A DNA stretch of 64,000 nt from Microcella alkaliphila (lineage in GTDB: Bacteria; Actinomycetota; Actinomycetes; Actinomycetales; Microbacteriaceae), in assembly GCF_002355395.1 (NCBI RefSeq), contig NZ_AP017315.1, positions 124,001 through 188,000 of the forward strand, given 5' to 3'. A model generated the notes under the pieces. The model saw nothing but the letters and a program-made list of their open reading frames with translations, was not told where the DNA came from and made no database searches. Positions 9,872 to 19,741 of the stretch are shown one piece after another. Numbering within the stretch: position 1 is the stretch's first letter; each line of letters begins with the position of its first letter. A program made the position numbers and the translations under genes.

Positions 9872-11734
9872 CTACTTCTTGTCCTTGTCGTCCTCGTCGT
9901 CGACGATCTCCGCGTCGACGACGTCGTCGTCCTCCGCCTGCGGCTCGGCGCCCTCGGGGGACGCGTCACCGGCGGCATCCGCCTGCGACGCGGCGTAGAT
10001 CGCCTCGCCGAGCTTCGTCTGCGACTCGTTGAGCTTGTCGAACGCGGTCTTGACCGCCTCGTCGTCGTCACCGGCGAGGGCCGCCTTCAGCGCGTCGACG
10101 TCGGCCTGAACCTCGGTCTTCACGTCGTCGGGCAGCTTGTCCTCGTTCTCCTTGATGAGCTTGTCGATCGAGTACGCGAGCTGCTCGGAGTTGTTGCGCA
10201 CCTCGGCGGCCTCGCGGCGCTTCTTGTCTTCTTCCGCGTGCTCTTCCGCCTCGCGGACCATGCGCTCGATGTCCTCCTTCGGCAGCGACGAGCCGCCGGT
10301 GATGGTCATCGACTGCTCCTTGCCGGTGCCCTTGTCCTTCGCGCTGACGTGCACGATGCCGTTCGCGTCGATGTCGAAGGTGACCTCGATCTGCGGGATT
10401 CCGCGCGGCGCCGGCGCGATGCCGGTCAGCTCGAAGGTGCCGAGGTTCTTGTTGTCGCGAGTGAACTCACGCTCGCCCTGGAACACCTGGATCGCGACCG
10501 ACGGCTGGTTGTCGTCGGCGGTCGTGAAGGTCTCCGAACGCTTCGTCGGAATCGCCGTGTTGCGCTCGATGAGCTTCGTCATGATGCCGCCCTTCGTCTC
10601 GATGCCGAGGCTCAGGGGGGTGACGTCGATGAGCAGCACGTCCTTGCGCTCACCCTTCAGCACGCCGGCCTGCAGGGCGGCACCCACGGCGACGACCTCG
10701 TCGGGGTTCACGCCCTTGTTGGGCTCCTGACCGCCGGTGAGCTTCTTCACCATCTCGGCGACGGCGGGCATGCGGGTCGAGCCGCCGACGAGCACGACGT
10801 GGGCGATGTCGCTGACCTTGACGCCCGCTTCGCGAATCACGTCTTCGAACGGCTTCTTCGTGCGCTCGAGCAGGTCGCTCGTGAGCTCTTCGAACTTGGC
10901 GCGGCTGAGCGTCTCGTCGAGGTTCGCGGGGCCGTTTTCGGTGAGCGAGAGGTAGGGCAGCTGGATGCTGGTCGACGTCGAGCTCGACAGCTCCTTCTTC
11001 GCCTGCTCCGCGGCCTCCTTGAGGCGCTGCTTGGCGATCTTGTCGCCCGAGACGTCGACACCGGTCGAGTCCTTGAAGCGCTTGGCGAGGTAGTCGACGA
11101 CGCGCTCGTCCCAGTCGTCACCGCCGAGGCGGTTGTCACCGGCGGTCGAGCGCACCTGGATGGTCGAGAAGTCGTCGTCCTTGCCCACCTCGAGCAGTGA
11201 CACGTCGAACGTTCCGCCACCGAGGTCGAAGACGAGGATCAGCTCGTCCTCCTTGCCCTTGTCGAGACCGTAGGCGAGGGCGGCCGCGGTGGGCTCGTTG
11301 ATGATGCGCAGCACGTTGAGGCCGGCGATCTCGCCGGCGTCCTTCGTGGCCTGGCGCTCGGCGTCGTTGAAGTAGGCAGGAACGGTGATGACGGCGTCGG
11401 TGACGGGCTCGCCCAGGTACTGCTCGGCGTCACGCTTCAGCTTCGCGAGGATGCGCGCCGACAGTTCCTGCGGCGTGTACTTCTTGTCGTCGATCTCCTT
11501 CTTCCAGTCGGTGCCCATGTGGCGCTTGACGCTCGCGATGGTGCGGTCGACGTTGGTGACAGCCTGGCGCTTGGCGGTCTCGCCGACGAGCACCTCGCCA
11601 TCCTTGGTGAAGGCCACGACCGACGGGGTCGTGCGGAAGCCTTCCGCATTGGCGATGACGGTGGGTTCGCCACCTTCGAGGACGGAGACGACGGAGTTGG
11701 TGGTTCCGAGGTCGATGCCGACGGCACGAGCCAT
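9872..11734 (-). CDS. dnaK: Chaperone DnaK (Hsp70)
   Basis: A full-length 620-residue Hsp70. The ATPase domain has GIDLGTTNS at residues 6-14, the phosphate-2 loop [10 protein letters not shown] and the adenosine motif [12 protein letters not shown]. The substrate-binding domain contains [11 protein letters not shown], and the C-terminus is the usual acidic tail (DDEDDKDKK). Start ATG 11734 has a strong AGAAGGAG site. It is the first gene of the dnaK-grpE-dnaJ-hspR operon, with a near-consensus promoter and two HAIR-like operators upstream. DnaK probably serves as HspR co-repressor. Confidence 0.98.
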   Translation of the reverse strand: MARAVGIDLGTTNSVVSVLEGGEPTVIANAEGFRTTPSVVAFTKDGEVLVGETAKRQAVTNVDRTIASVKRHMGTDWKKEIDDKKYTPQELSARILAKLKRDAEQYLGEPVTDAVITVPAYFNDAERQATKDAGEIAGLNVLRIINEPTAAALAYGLDKGKEDELILVFDLGGGTFDVSLLEVGKDDDFSTIQVRSTAGDNRLGGDDWDERVVDYLAKRFKDSTGVDVSGDKIAKQRLKEAAEQAKKELSSSTSTSIQLPYLSLTENGPANLDETLSRAKFEELTSDLLERTKKPFEDVIREAGVKVSDIAHVVLVGGSTRMPAVAEMVKKLTGGQEPNKGVNPDEVVAVGAALQAGVLKGERKDVLLIDVTPLSLGIETKGGIMTKLIERNTAIPTKRSETFTTADDNQPSVAIQVFQGEREFTRDNKNLGTFELTGIAPAPRGIPQIEVTFDIDANGIVHVSAKDKGTGKEQSMTITGGSSLPKEDIERMVREAEEHAEEDKKRREAAEVRNNSEQLAYSIDKLIKENEDKLPDDVKTEVQADVDALKAALAGDDDEAVKTAFDKLNESQTKLGEAIYAASQADAAGDASPEGAEPQAEDDDVVDAEIVDDEDDKDKK

Positions 11735-11799
11735 GGTGGTGCTCCTTCTGGTAGTTCGGATTGATCGGGAAGATGGTGGGCGCGACTCCAGAGGAAAAG

Positions 11800-11820
11800 G
11801 TTGAGTCGCGCGATATCAAG
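11800..11820. promoter_or_regulatory. HAIR-like operator 1, dnaK promoter
   Basis: GTTGAGT-N7-TATCAAG is a degenerate HAIR (two mismatches to CTTGAGT-N7-ACTCAAG). It overlaps the proposed -10 of the dnaK promoter, so a bound HspR would block RNA polymerase. Confidence 0.75.
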
Positions 11821-11847
11821 TTTGAGATTAGGGATGCCCGCTGTCAA
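11819..11847 (-). promoter_or_regulatory. dnaK promoter
   Basis: Minus-strand TTGACA (11847-11842) is a perfect -35, followed by a 17-base spacer and CAAACT (11824-11819) as a poor -10. The two HAIR-like sites lie one over the -10 and one upstream of the -35. The -10 is the weak part of this call. Confidence 0.6.
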
Positions 11848-11862
11848 GTCGAGTGGCGCAAA

Positions 11863-11883
11863 CTTGCGTCACGCAGACTCAAC
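11863..11883. promoter_or_regulatory. HAIR-like operator 2, dnaK promoter
   Basis: CTTGCGT-N7-ACTCAAC, two mismatches to the HAIR consensus. It lies 43 bases from operator 1 (half-site 1 to half-site 1 is 63 bases, about six helical turns), upstream of the -35. Confidence 0.72.
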
Positions 11884-11941
11884 TCTCAGGAAGTTCGCGT
11901 CGCGCTACCTCGTGTTTACCGCGCGGCAGTAGCGTGAGCGC

Positions 11942-13420
11942 ATGAGCGAGAAGCCGCTCGACGACGACGTCGAGAACGCAGCAACCGTCAGTGCCCGCAC
12001 GCCGAGCGTTCCCCGAATCGGCCACACGCGGGCCATCGGCACCGTCGGGCAGGGATCCCTCGCCGAAACTCCGGTACCCAAATCAATGGTGCGCGCCTGG
12101 GCGCTCTGGGACTGGGGCTCGGCCGCCTTTAATGCTGTGGTCACCACCTTCGTGTTCAGCACGTATCTCGCCAGCCAGCTATTCGTCGACCCCGCGATCG
12201 TGGAGGCCGCCGGCGGTGACATCACCGAGCCGGGGCTCCAGGCGGCTCTCGCCGCAAACTCCACCGTCATCTCGGGCGCACTCACCATCGCGGGCGTGGT
12301 GATCGCGGTCCTCGCACCCGTCCTCGGCCAGCGCTCCGACGGATCCGGCAAGCGCAAACTCTGGCTCGCGATCAATACGTTCCTGGTAGTCGCAGCCATG
12401 GCGGCGATGGTCTTTGTCGCCCCGATCCCGGCCTACATCTATCTCGGCGCGGCCCTCCTCGCGGTTGGCAACATCTTCTTCGAGTTCGCGAGCGTCAACT
12501 ACAACGCCATGCTTGTGCAAGTCTCAACCCCGTCGACCGTAGGCCGCGTCTCGGGCTTCGGCTGGGGAATGGGTTACGTCGGCGGCATCGTGTTGCTCGT
12601 CGTGCTCCTCGTGCTGTTCATCCAAAACTTTGGCAGCGACACCGGCAACGGCCTGCTCAACGTCCCCTTCGGTCGCGACGGCGGGGCCCTCGACGTGCGC
12701 TTCGCGATCCTCGCCTCCGCCATCTGGTTCGCGATCTTCGCCATTCCCGTTCTGCGGAAGGTGCCGGAGATTCCCGCGCGCGAACGCGAGAACCGGGTCA
12801 GATTCTTCGGCAGCTACGCCCAACTCTGGAACACCGTAAAGCGGCTCGCTGCAAAGAACCCCAACGTGCTGCTGTTCCTCTTCGCCAGCGCGATCTTCCG
12901 CGACGGGCTCGCCGCCGTCTTCACGTTCGGCGCCATCATCGCCGCCGTCGTGTTCGGCTTCAGCTCCTCCGAAGTGCTGTACTTCGCCGTCGCAGCGAAC
13001 GTCGGCGCGGGCATCGGCACCTTCCTCGGCGGATGGCTCGACGACCGGTTCGGCGCCAAGCGCGTCATCATCGGCTCGCTCATCGGCCTCGTTGCCGCTG
13101 GCAGCGCCATCCTGTTCATCGGCGACGCAAAGATCGGTTTCTGGATCGCCGGCCTGTTCCTCACCCTGTTCGTCGGCCCCGTGCAGGCGGCGAGCCGCTC
13201 GTTCCTCGCCCGCATCACGCCCCCCGGCCGCGAGGGCGAAATCTTCGGCCTCTACGCCACCACCGGTCGCGCCGTCAGCTTCCTCGCGCCAGGCCTGTTC
13301 ACCATCATCGTGGGAGTGACCGAGAACACGCGCTTCGGCGTCATCGGCATCGTACTCGTATTGCTCGCGGGCCTTCTACTCATGCTTCCCGTGAAGCCGA
13401 GGCAGGAAGTGATCGACTAG
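11942..13420 (+). CDS. MFS transporter, UMF1/Atg22-like
   Basis: A 492-residue membrane protein with about 12 helices. After a polar N-terminus of some 50 residues, the first helix reads AWALWDWGSAAFNAVVTTFVF, cut here to the family hallmark WDWGSAAFN, which is typical of the UMF1/Atg22 branch of the major facilitator superfamily. GQRSDGSGKRK is the loop-2 motif. Substrate is unknown; the eukaryotic relative exports amino acids from the vacuole, but bacterial members are not characterised well enough to transfer that. Divergent from dnaK, with its start 207 bases away, so the intergenic region serves both. Confidence 0.85.
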   Translation: MSEKPLDDDVENAATVSARTPSVPRIGHTRAIGTVGQGSLAETPVPKSMVRAWALWDWGSAAFNAVVTTFVFSTYLASQLFVDPAIVEAAGGDITEPGLQAALAANSTVISGALTIAGVVIAVLAPVLGQRSDGSGKRKLWLAINTFLVVAAMAAMVFVAPIPAYIYLGAALLAVGNIFFEFASVNYNAMLVQVSTPSTVGRVSGFGWGMGYVGGIVLLVVLLVLFIQNFGSDTGNGLLNVPFGRDGGALDVRFAILASAIWFAIFAIPVLRKVPEIPARERENRVRFFGSYAQLWNTVKRLAAKNPNVLLFLFASAIFRDGLAAVFTFGAIIAAVVFGFSSSEVLYFAVAANVGAGIGTFLGGWLDDRFGAKRVIIGSLIGLVAAGSAILFIGDAKIGFWIAGLFLTLFVGPVQAASRSFLARITPPGREGEIFGLYATTGRAVSFLAPGLFTIIVGVTENTRFGVIGIVLVLLAGLLLMLPVKPRQEVID

Positions 13421-13492
13421 GGGCCTGCCCCGCGCGACGATCTGCAGAGAACCGGCACCGAGCATCCAGGATTCTGGGCGCACAATGTCGTC

Positions 13493-14002
13493 GTGACGAC
13501 GTACCCGCACCCGCACCTCGACAACCTCGACGAGGACGACCCGAACCGCCCCGGCTGGCAGCCCGACCCCGAGCGCGACGGGTGGGAGCGCTGGTGGGAC
13601 GGCCAGCAGTTCACCCAGTGGGTGCACAGGTCGCCCCGGCCCGGCGCCGCGTTCGACCCCAACTGGAAGCGGGCCTTCTGGCCCGGCCCGAATCGGGATG
13701 CCCGCATCGCCCGCTACGGACTGGTCGCCACCCTCGCCACCTTCTTCGTGCAGGCATGGATCACCACCGCCGAGGTGGTGGGCCTCGGCTTCGTCGACCC
13801 GCCCGTGATCATCGCGTCGATCGTCGCGGCCTCCCTCGCCGCCGTCATCACCGCCTTCTACGGCTACCGCGGCATGAAGCGCGCCGACCCTCTGGGTGGA
13901 CGCGCGTCGGCCGTCGCCGCACTCACCGTCGCGGTCGTGTTGGGGGCGACGCCGCTGTCGTTCCTGCTCGCGTACGCGCTCATGGGGTTCCAGCTGTACT
14001 GA
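13493..14002 (+). CDS. DUF2510-like membrane protein, copy A
   Basis: A 169-residue protein of unknown function. The N-terminal part has the PGWQPDPERDGWERWWDG pattern of DUF2510 (PGWYPDP...RWWDG), a small Trp-rich domain common in actinobacterial membrane proteins. After a linker containing GPNRDARIARYGLVAT come three hydrophobic segments. GTG 13493 is the start. It is clearly paralogous to 14904-15401; both share the DUF2510-like start and NRDARIAR-x-GLVAT, and they flank the PEP-mutase-like gene. Confidence 0.75.
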   Translation: MTTYPHPHLDNLDEDDPNRPGWQPDPERDGWERWWDGQQFTQWVHRSPRPGAAFDPNWKRAFWPGPNRDARIARYGLVATLATFFVQAWITTAEVVGLGFVDPPVIIASIVAASLAAVITAFYGYRGMKRADPLGGRASAVAALTVAVVLGATPLSFLLAYALMGFQLY

Positions 14003-14045
14003 ATCGGCCCTGTCGCCGGCCCGCCCGCCGTGACAGGGTGAGGGC

Positions 14046-14867
14046 ATGAGTGATGCCGCTGACCTGACGCCGCCCACCACCGCCGACAAGGCCGCCGCCC
14101 TCGCTGCGCTGCACGTGCCCGGCGATCCGCTCGTCGTCGTCAACGTGTGGGATGCCATGACGGCGCGCATCGTCGCGCGCACTCCCGGCGTGCGGGCGCT
14201 CGCGACCGCCAGCCACTCGATCGCCTACGCGCTGGGGGTGGAGGACGGAGAGGGCATGAGCGTCGACATGGCCTTGGACGCGGCGCGACGGATCACGGCG
14301 TCGACCGAGCTGCCCGTCAGCGTCGACTTCGAACGCGGCTACGCACCGGATGCTCGGGGCGTCGGCGAGAACGTCGCGCGCCTCATCGAGGCGGGTGCCG
14401 CCGGCATGAACATCGAAGACTCACTGGCCGGGGCGACGAGCGAGCGTCGGCCGCTCGACGAGGCGGCGTCTCGGGTCGCCGCGGCGCGGGCCGCAGCCGA
14501 CACCGCGGGAGTTCCGCTCGCGATCAACGCGCGCACCGACACGCTCGCGGGCAGCCCCGACAACTGGAGCGAGGCGATCGACCGGGCTAACGCGTACGTC
14601 GACGCCGGTGCCACCAGCATCTTCATGCTCGGCCTTCGGGACGAGCAGATGGTGGCCGACGCCGTCGAGAAGGTGCGCGCACCGATTGCGGTGTTCGCGC
14701 ATCCCGGATACCTGCCGATCAGCCGCCTCGCCGAGCTGGGCGTGGGGCGCATCTCGTTCGGGCCGCAGATCCTCGGGCTGACCCTCAGCCACTTGGCCGA
14801 CGCGGCGGCTCAGCTGACGGCGCACGGCGACTACCCGGCCGAACTGTCGTACCGCTACAAGCTCTAG
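14046..14867 (+). CDS. Isocitrate lyase / PEP phosphomutase family protein
   Basis: A 273-residue TIM-barrel enzyme of the PEP mutase/isocitrate lyase superfamily. It has the opening VVNVWDAMTARI, the metal-site stretch SVDFERGYA, GMNIEDS and INARTDTL, in the normal order. The Cys-containing KKCGH loop of true isocitrate/methylisocitrate lyases is not seen, so it is more like the oxaloacetate-hydrolase or carboxyPEP-mutase-like subgroup; substrate unknown. It starts 43 bases after copy A of the DUF2510-like pair and probably shares its transcript. Confidence 0.8.
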   Translation: MSDAADLTPPTTADKAAALAALHVPGDPLVVVNVWDAMTARIVARTPGVRALATASHSIAYALGVEDGEGMSVDMALDAARRITASTELPVSVDFERGYAPDARGVGENVARLIEAGAAGMNIEDSLAGATSERRPLDEAASRVAAARAAADTAGVPLAINARTDTLAGSPDNWSEAIDRANAYVDAGATSIFMLGLRDEQMVADAVEKVRAPIAVFAHPGYLPISRLAELGVGRISFGPQILGLTLSHLADAAAQLTAHGDYPAELSYRYKL

Positions 14868-14903
14868 CGGGAGGCGCTCAGCGCCGGGCGGCAGAATGGC
14901 GGC

Positions 14904-15401
14904 GTGGCGCACGACGAACGCGATGAGCTCGACGAGTTGGATGACCCGAACGCTCCGGGCTGGCAGCCCGACCCCGAGCGGCCCGGCTACGAGCGGTGGT
15001 ACGACGGCGCGCACCTGATCGGGCCGCCGAAGAAGGAACCCGACCCATTCTCGGCGTTCAGCCCCGCCGTCACCCGCTCGCTGCGCCCCGGCCCGAACCG
15101 GGATGCGCGCATCGCCCGCTGGGGGCTCGTCGCGACGGTCGCCGGCTTCGCCCTGCAGCAGGTCGTCGCCGGCGGGTTTCTTACGGGGCCCGGCGTCGAG
15201 CAGATCAGCGTGATCCTCGTCGCACTGGCGATCGCCGCGGCGGCCGCCATCGTCACGGTCGTGTTCGCACTGCGGGCGCTGAAGCGCGCGCCGCAGCTCG
15301 GCGGGCGCGGCGTCGCCACCGTCGCCCTCGTCGCCGCGCTGCTGCTCGGCCTCGCGCCGACCCTGCTGCTCTTCGCGATCGGCATCGGCGGCGGGGTGTA
15401 G
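14904..15401 (+). CDS. DUF2510-like membrane protein, copy B
   Basis: A 165-residue paralogue of 13493-14002. It has PGWQPDPERPGYERWYDG at the N-terminus, a Pro-rich linker, GPNRDARIARWGLVAT and three hydrophobic helices. GTG 14904 is the start, 36 bases after the PEP-mutase-like gene. Function unknown. Same strand and spacing suggest one transcript with the two genes before it. Its stop converges on treZ. Confidence 0.72.
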   Translation: MAHDERDELDELDDPNAPGWQPDPERPGYERWYDGAHLIGPPKKEPDPFSAFSPAVTRSLRPGPNRDARIARWGLVATVAGFALQQVVAGGFLTGPGVEQISVILVALAIAAAAAIVTVVFALRALKRAPQLGGRGVATVALVAALLLGLAPTLLLFAIGIGGGV

Positions 15402-15416
15402 CCGCGGCAGGCTCAG

Positions 15417-17318
15417 TCAGCGCAGGCGCACGACCGCGGCGCTCCACGGTGCGAGGGTGATCGACGCGGAGGTGTCCGTCGCGGGGGCTCCCTCCGCCGG
15501 CGGCGCGAGGCGGGCATCCGACGTTGTCGAGAACAGCAGGCGCGGCGGCTCGTCGCCGGGGCTACCCGGCAGGGCAATCGTCGCCGGCTCGGCGAATGCG
15601 ACGCAGACGCTGACGAGGCCACCCGCCGCGGCGGTCAGTCCGGCTCCGCGATCGAGGCGGAACCACGCAAGGGGGTAGTCGGCGGCCGCGGTCGCCGGCC
15701 CCGACGCGCTCGCCGCGTGCACGAAGCGGGGGTCGGTCAGCTCGGGCACGGCCTTTCGCAGCGCGATGAGGTCACGGTGCAGGGTGAGCAGGCGGCGATG
15801 CCGGGCGGTGCCCTCGTGGTCGGGGTCGATCTCTGCCCAGTCGAGGCGCGAGCGTGTGAACGTGTCTGGGTCTTGCGGGTTCGGCACGACCGACTCGTCC
15901 CAACCCATCTTCACGAACTCGGCGAGCCTCCCCTCGGCTGTGGCCTTCCCGAGCTCGGGCTCGGGGTGCGAGGTGAAGAACTGCCACGGGGTCTGCGCGC
16001 CCCACTCCTCGCCCATGAACAGCATCGGCGTCGAGGCGCTCGTCAGGTTCAGCACCGCGAGCACGGCGAGCTGCTCGTCGCTCAGGGTCTGAGAGAGCCG
16101 GTCGCCGGCGGCGCGGTTGCCGATCTGGTCGTGGTTCTGCGCGCAGGTGACGAGCCGCCAGAACGGCACGTCGAGCGGGATCGGCGCGCCGTGGTCTCGC
16201 TCGCGGAAGCTCGAGTAGGTGCCGTCGTGGAAGAAGCCCCGCGTCGAGGTCTTCACAAGCGCACCCGGGTCAGCGAAGTCGGCGTAGTAGCCGGCCGTCT
16301 CGCCCGACACGACAACGTGCATCGCGTGGTGGTGGTCGTCGCTCCACTGCGCGGTGAGCCCGTAGCCGCCGGCCTCCCGCGGCAGGATCAGCCGCGGGTC
16401 GTTCATGTCGCTTTCGGCGATCAGCGTCAGCGGGCGTCCGAGGTGGGCGCTGCGCGCATCCGTCTCGACGGCCATCGCCTCGAGAATGTGGTCGTCCGGG
16501 TCGTCCACGAGTGCGTGCACGGCGTCGAGCCGCAGGCCGTCGACGTGGAAGTCGTCGAACCACATCGCGAGGTTGTCGAGGATGAACCGGCGCACCTCGG
16601 GGGTGTCGACCGCGACCGAGTCGCCCCACGTGTTCGCCGAGCCGTCGCGCAGGTAGGGGCCGAAGCGCGGCAGGTAGTTGCCCGAGGGCCCGAGGTGGTT
16701 GTAGACGACGTCCTGCACGACGCCGAGCCCGCGGGCGTGGCAGGCGTCGACGAAGCGGCGGTAGGCGGCCGGCCCGCCGTAGCCCTCGTGCACCGTGTGC
16801 CACAACACCCCGTCGTAGCCCCAATTGTGCGTGCCGTTGAACCCGTTCACGGGCAGCAGCTCGACGAGGTCGATGCCGAGCTCGACGAGGTGATCGAGAC
16901 GGCCGATGGCGGCGTCGAGCGTGCCGTCGGGGGTGAAGGTGCCGAGGTGCAGCTCGTAGATGACGCTGCCGGCCAGCTGCCGGCCCGTCCAGTGCTGGTC
17001 GCGCCACTCGTGGGAGGCCGGGTCATCGACGGCGCTCAGCGCGTGGACGCCGTCCGGCTGGCGCCGCGACGCCGGGTCCGGCAGGGGATGCTCGTCGTCG
17101 TCGAGCAGGAACCCGTAGCGGTCGCCGACGCGCAACGCCTGCTCGAGGGCGAACCAGCCGCCGGGCTGCGCATCCATGTCGATGCGCTCGGTCACGCCGT
17201 CTCGCTCGCGATGCAGGCGAACAACGGATGCACGGGGCGCCCACACGCGCACCGCGCGATCGCGCGCCCCCGCCCCGTCGAGCACCCCGTGCCGTGCGGA
17301 CGTCACGGCCGCGCTCAC
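15417..17318 (-). CDS. treZ: Maltooligosyltrehalose trehalohydrolase
   Basis: A 633-residue GH13 enzyme that releases trehalose from maltooligosyltrehalose. An N-terminal CBM48-like beta domain ([14 protein letters not shown]) precedes the barrel, which has [17 protein letters not shown], the nucleophile region [10 protein letters not shown], acid/base ESDMNDP and NHDQIGNRA. Start GTG 17318 overlaps the treY stop (GTGA), so translation is coupled. Last gene of glgX-treY-treZ. Confidence 0.95.
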   Translation of the reverse strand: MSAAVTSARHGVLDGAGARDRAVRVWAPRASVVRLHRERDGVTERIDMDAQPGGWFALEQALRVGDRYGFLLDDDEHPLPDPASRRQPDGVHALSAVDDPASHEWRDQHWTGRQLAGSVIYELHLGTFTPDGTLDAAIGRLDHLVELGIDLVELLPVNGFNGTHNWGYDGVLWHTVHEGYGGPAAYRRFVDACHARGLGVVQDVVYNHLGPSGNYLPRFGPYLRDGSANTWGDSVAVDTPEVRRFILDNLAMWFDDFHVDGLRLDAVHALVDDPDDHILEAMAVETDARSAHLGRPLTLIAESDMNDPRLILPREAGGYGLTAQWSDDHHHAMHVVVSGETAGYYADFADPGALVKTSTRGFFHDGTYSSFRERDHGAPIPLDVPFWRLVTCAQNHDQIGNRAAGDRLSQTLSDEQLAVLAVLNLTSASTPMLFMGEEWGAQTPWQFFTSHPEPELGKATAEGRLAEFVKMGWDESVVPNPQDPDTFTRSRLDWAEIDPDHEGTARHRRLLTLHRDLIALRKAVPELTDPRFVHAASASGPATAAADYPLAWFRLDRGAGLTAAAGGLVSVCVAFAEPATIALPGSPGDEPPRLLFSTTSDARLAPPAEGAPATDTSASITLAPWSAAVVRLR

Positions 17319-19741
17319 CGCTCCGCCTCCAGCAGCAGCGCGACCGGGTAGGGGCGCAGCACGTCGTCGAGGCGCAGCTCGCCGCCGTCGTAGTGGCGGC
17401 CGGTGAACACGTCGATGACGGGGCGATGGGGCAGGACGATCACGGTGTCGCCGAAGCCGCCCCGCGCATCCAGGCCGACGGGGAGCCGCGTCGCGATCGC
17501 GACGGCCCCGCCACGGTCGAGAGCGACCGCGTGCCGGGCCGCCTCGCCGATGACGGGCAGGGGCGCGTAGCGGGTGAAGAGTTCGGCGCGGTCGCGGCGG
17601 GCCCGCAGCGCGCGGCTCGTGACGAGCAGCTTCGCGGCGCCGCTCGCGTCGACATCGGGCAGCCAGCCCTCGTCGAGGCGGGCGAGCAGCGCACGGCGCT
17701 CGTCGTAGTCGACGGGTCGGCGGTTGTCGGGGTCAACGAGGCTCGTCTCCCACAGCTCGCTGCCCTGGTAGACATCGGGCACGCCGGGGCCGGTGAGCTG
17801 CAGCAGCTTCGCGGCGAGGCCATTCGACCAGCCAGCGGAGGCGATCGCGGCCACGAAGTCGGTGACGAGGTCGGTGAGCTCGCCGCCGCCGAGCACGGTG
17901 TCGATGGCGGCGTGCATCCGGTCTTCGAAGTCGGCGTTGGGCTCCGTCCAGGTGGTCGAGGTGCCGGCCTCGCGGGCTGCCTTCTCGGCGTAGGCGTGCG
18001 CGCGGTCGGCCTCCACGGGCCACGCGCCGACGAGGCTCTCCCACAGGAGGTTCTCGAAGGGACCGTCGCCGAGGGGAGCGCCCTCGCGGAGCGCCACGAG
18101 CAGGGTTTCCCAGGCGTCGGGCACCTCGGCCAGCACGTGGATGCGCGCACGGGTGTCTTCGCCGCGCTTCGTGTCGTGCGTGCTGAGCGTCGTCAGCGAG
18201 GCCGGGTAGGCGGCCTGCCGCATGGCTTGCCGTCGGTGGAACTCGTCGACGTCGACCGAGAACTCGGCCGGGTCGGCGCCCACCTCGGTGAGCGAGGCGA
18301 GCCGGCTGACCCGGTAGAAGGCGGTGTCTTCGACGCCCTTCGCCATAACCATGCCGCTCGTCTGCTGGAAGCGACGCGCGACCGGCTGGTCGGGGTCGGC
18401 GAGCAGCGGCTCGAGCGCGGTGATCGCGGCGTCGAGGTCGGGGCGCGAGCGCCGAGCGGCCGCGACCGCCTCGGCGAGGTGCTCGGCGCCGACCGGCAGG
18501 TACGAGCGGTAGACGGGGAAGCACGCGAGCAGTTCGGCGAGCGCGTCCGCCGCGCCGTCAATCGGATGCTCACCCGACGCTGCCGCCGGAAGCTCCCGTT
18601 CCAGCCGCAGCACCTCGCTGCGCAGGATCGTGTCGGCGACCTTCCGCTTCGTGCGACGAATCAGCGCGTGCCAGTCGAGTGGGGTGTCGTCCCCGCGCAG
18701 GGTCGCGTCGAGCGCGCCCAGCGCTGCCCGGCCCGCCGGGTCGACGAGCACGCGGTCGATCGACGCGAGCGCGTCGTAGCCGGTCGTGCCGGCGGCCTGC
18801 CAGGCGACGGGCAGCTGCTCGTCGCCCTCGAGGATCTTCTCGACCCACACCGGCGCGTGGTCGGTGACCTCGGCGAGACGGTCGAGGTAGCCGCCCGGGT
18901 CGAGCAGTCCGTCGGGGTGGTCGACCCGGATGCCGTCGGCGAGTCCCTCGCGCACCCAGCGCACGATCTCGCGGTGACTCTCGTCGAATACCGCGTCGTT
19001 TTCGACCCGGATCGCCGCGAGCGTGTTGACGGCGAAGAACCGCCGGTAGTTGAGTTCGGCGTCGGCGCGGCGCCAGTGCATGAGTTCGTAATGCTGCGCG
19101 TCGAGCACCGCCTGGATCACGGACGGCGCCGTCGGGTCACTGTCGGTTGGCGGGATGCTGCCCTCGCGCAGCGGATACACCGTCTCGTACACGCGCACCG
19201 CCGGCCCCGGCTCGGGCTGCGCGAGCGCATCGCCCCCCTCGTCGCTCGGGACCCCGTCGGGCAGCAGCGTCACGTGCCCGTCGGCGATGACCTGCGGCAG
19301 CTCGTCGCCCAGCACCGGAAGGCGCACGCGGCCCGCGCCGAACGCCCAGTCGACGTCGAACCAGGCGGCCGCCTCGCCAACGGCTCCATCGCGAAGCAGG
19401 ATCCACCACATGCGGTTCTGCGCCGGGTCGGCGACTCCGACGTGGTTCGGCACAGTGTCGACGAGCACGCCGAGCTGCTCGGCACGGGCGGCGCGCACCG
19501 CGCGCTCGAAGCCGGCCGCTCCCCCGCGCTCACCGTCAACCGATCCGTGGTCAACCACGTCGTAACCGTGGCTCGACCCCCGCGTCGCCTGCAGCAGCGG
19601 CGACAGGTACAGCCAGTCGGCGCCGAGCGAACGCACGTAGTCGGCGAGCGCCGCGACCGCGTCGAGGTCGAAGTCGGCCGTCACCTGCAGCCGGTAGGTG
19701 GAGACGGGAAGGCGTGGTCCGCGTCGCGTCTCCGCGGTCAC
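17315..19741 (-). CDS. treY: Maltooligosyltrehalose synthase
   Basis: An 808-residue GH13 enzyme that converts the reducing-end alpha-1,4 bond of a maltodextrin to alpha,alpha-1,1. Typical order: STYRLQ near the N-terminus, [22 protein letters not shown], nucleophile region [16 protein letters not shown], acid region [12 protein letters not shown], then [14 protein letters not shown]. The frame extends upstream to 20155, but the proper start is GTG 19741: it overlaps the glgX stop as GTGA and gives a protein of family length. Middle gene of the trehalose operon. Confidence 0.94.
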   Translation of the reverse strand: MTAETRRGPRLPVSTYRLQVTADFDLDAVAALADYVRSLGADWLYLSPLLQATRGSSHGYDVVDHGSVDGERGGAAGFERAVRAARAEQLGVLVDTVPNHVGVADPAQNRMWWILLRDGAVGEAAAWFDVDWAFGAGRVRLPVLGDELPQVIADGHVTLLPDGVPSDEGGDALAQPEPGPAVRVYETVYPLREGSIPPTDSDPTAPSVIQAVLDAQHYELMHWRRADAELNYRRFFAVNTLAAIRVENDAVFDESHREIVRWVREGLADGIRVDHPDGLLDPGGYLDRLAEVTDHAPVWVEKILEGDEQLPVAWQAAGTTGYDALASIDRVLVDPAGRAALGALDATLRGDDTPLDWHALIRRTKRKVADTILRSEVLRLERELPAAASGEHPIDGAADALAELLACFPVYRSYLPVGAEHLAEAVAAARRSRPDLDAAITALEPLLADPDQPVARRFQQTSGMVMAKGVEDTAFYRVSRLASLTEVGADPAEFSVDVDEFHRRQAMRQAAYPASLTTLSTHDTKRGEDTRARIHVLAEVPDAWETLLVALREGAPLGDGPFENLLWESLVGAWPVEADRAHAYAEKAAREAGTSTTWTEPNADFEDRMHAAIDTVLGGGELTDLVTDFVAAIASAGWSNGLAAKLLQLTGPGVPDVYQGSELWETSLVDPDNRRPVDYDERRALLARLDEGWLPDVDASGAAKLLVTSRALRARRDRAELFTRYAPLPVIGEAARHAVALDRGGAVAIATRLPVGLDARGGFGDTVIVLPHRPVIDVFTGRHYDGGELRLDDVLRPYPVALLLEAER

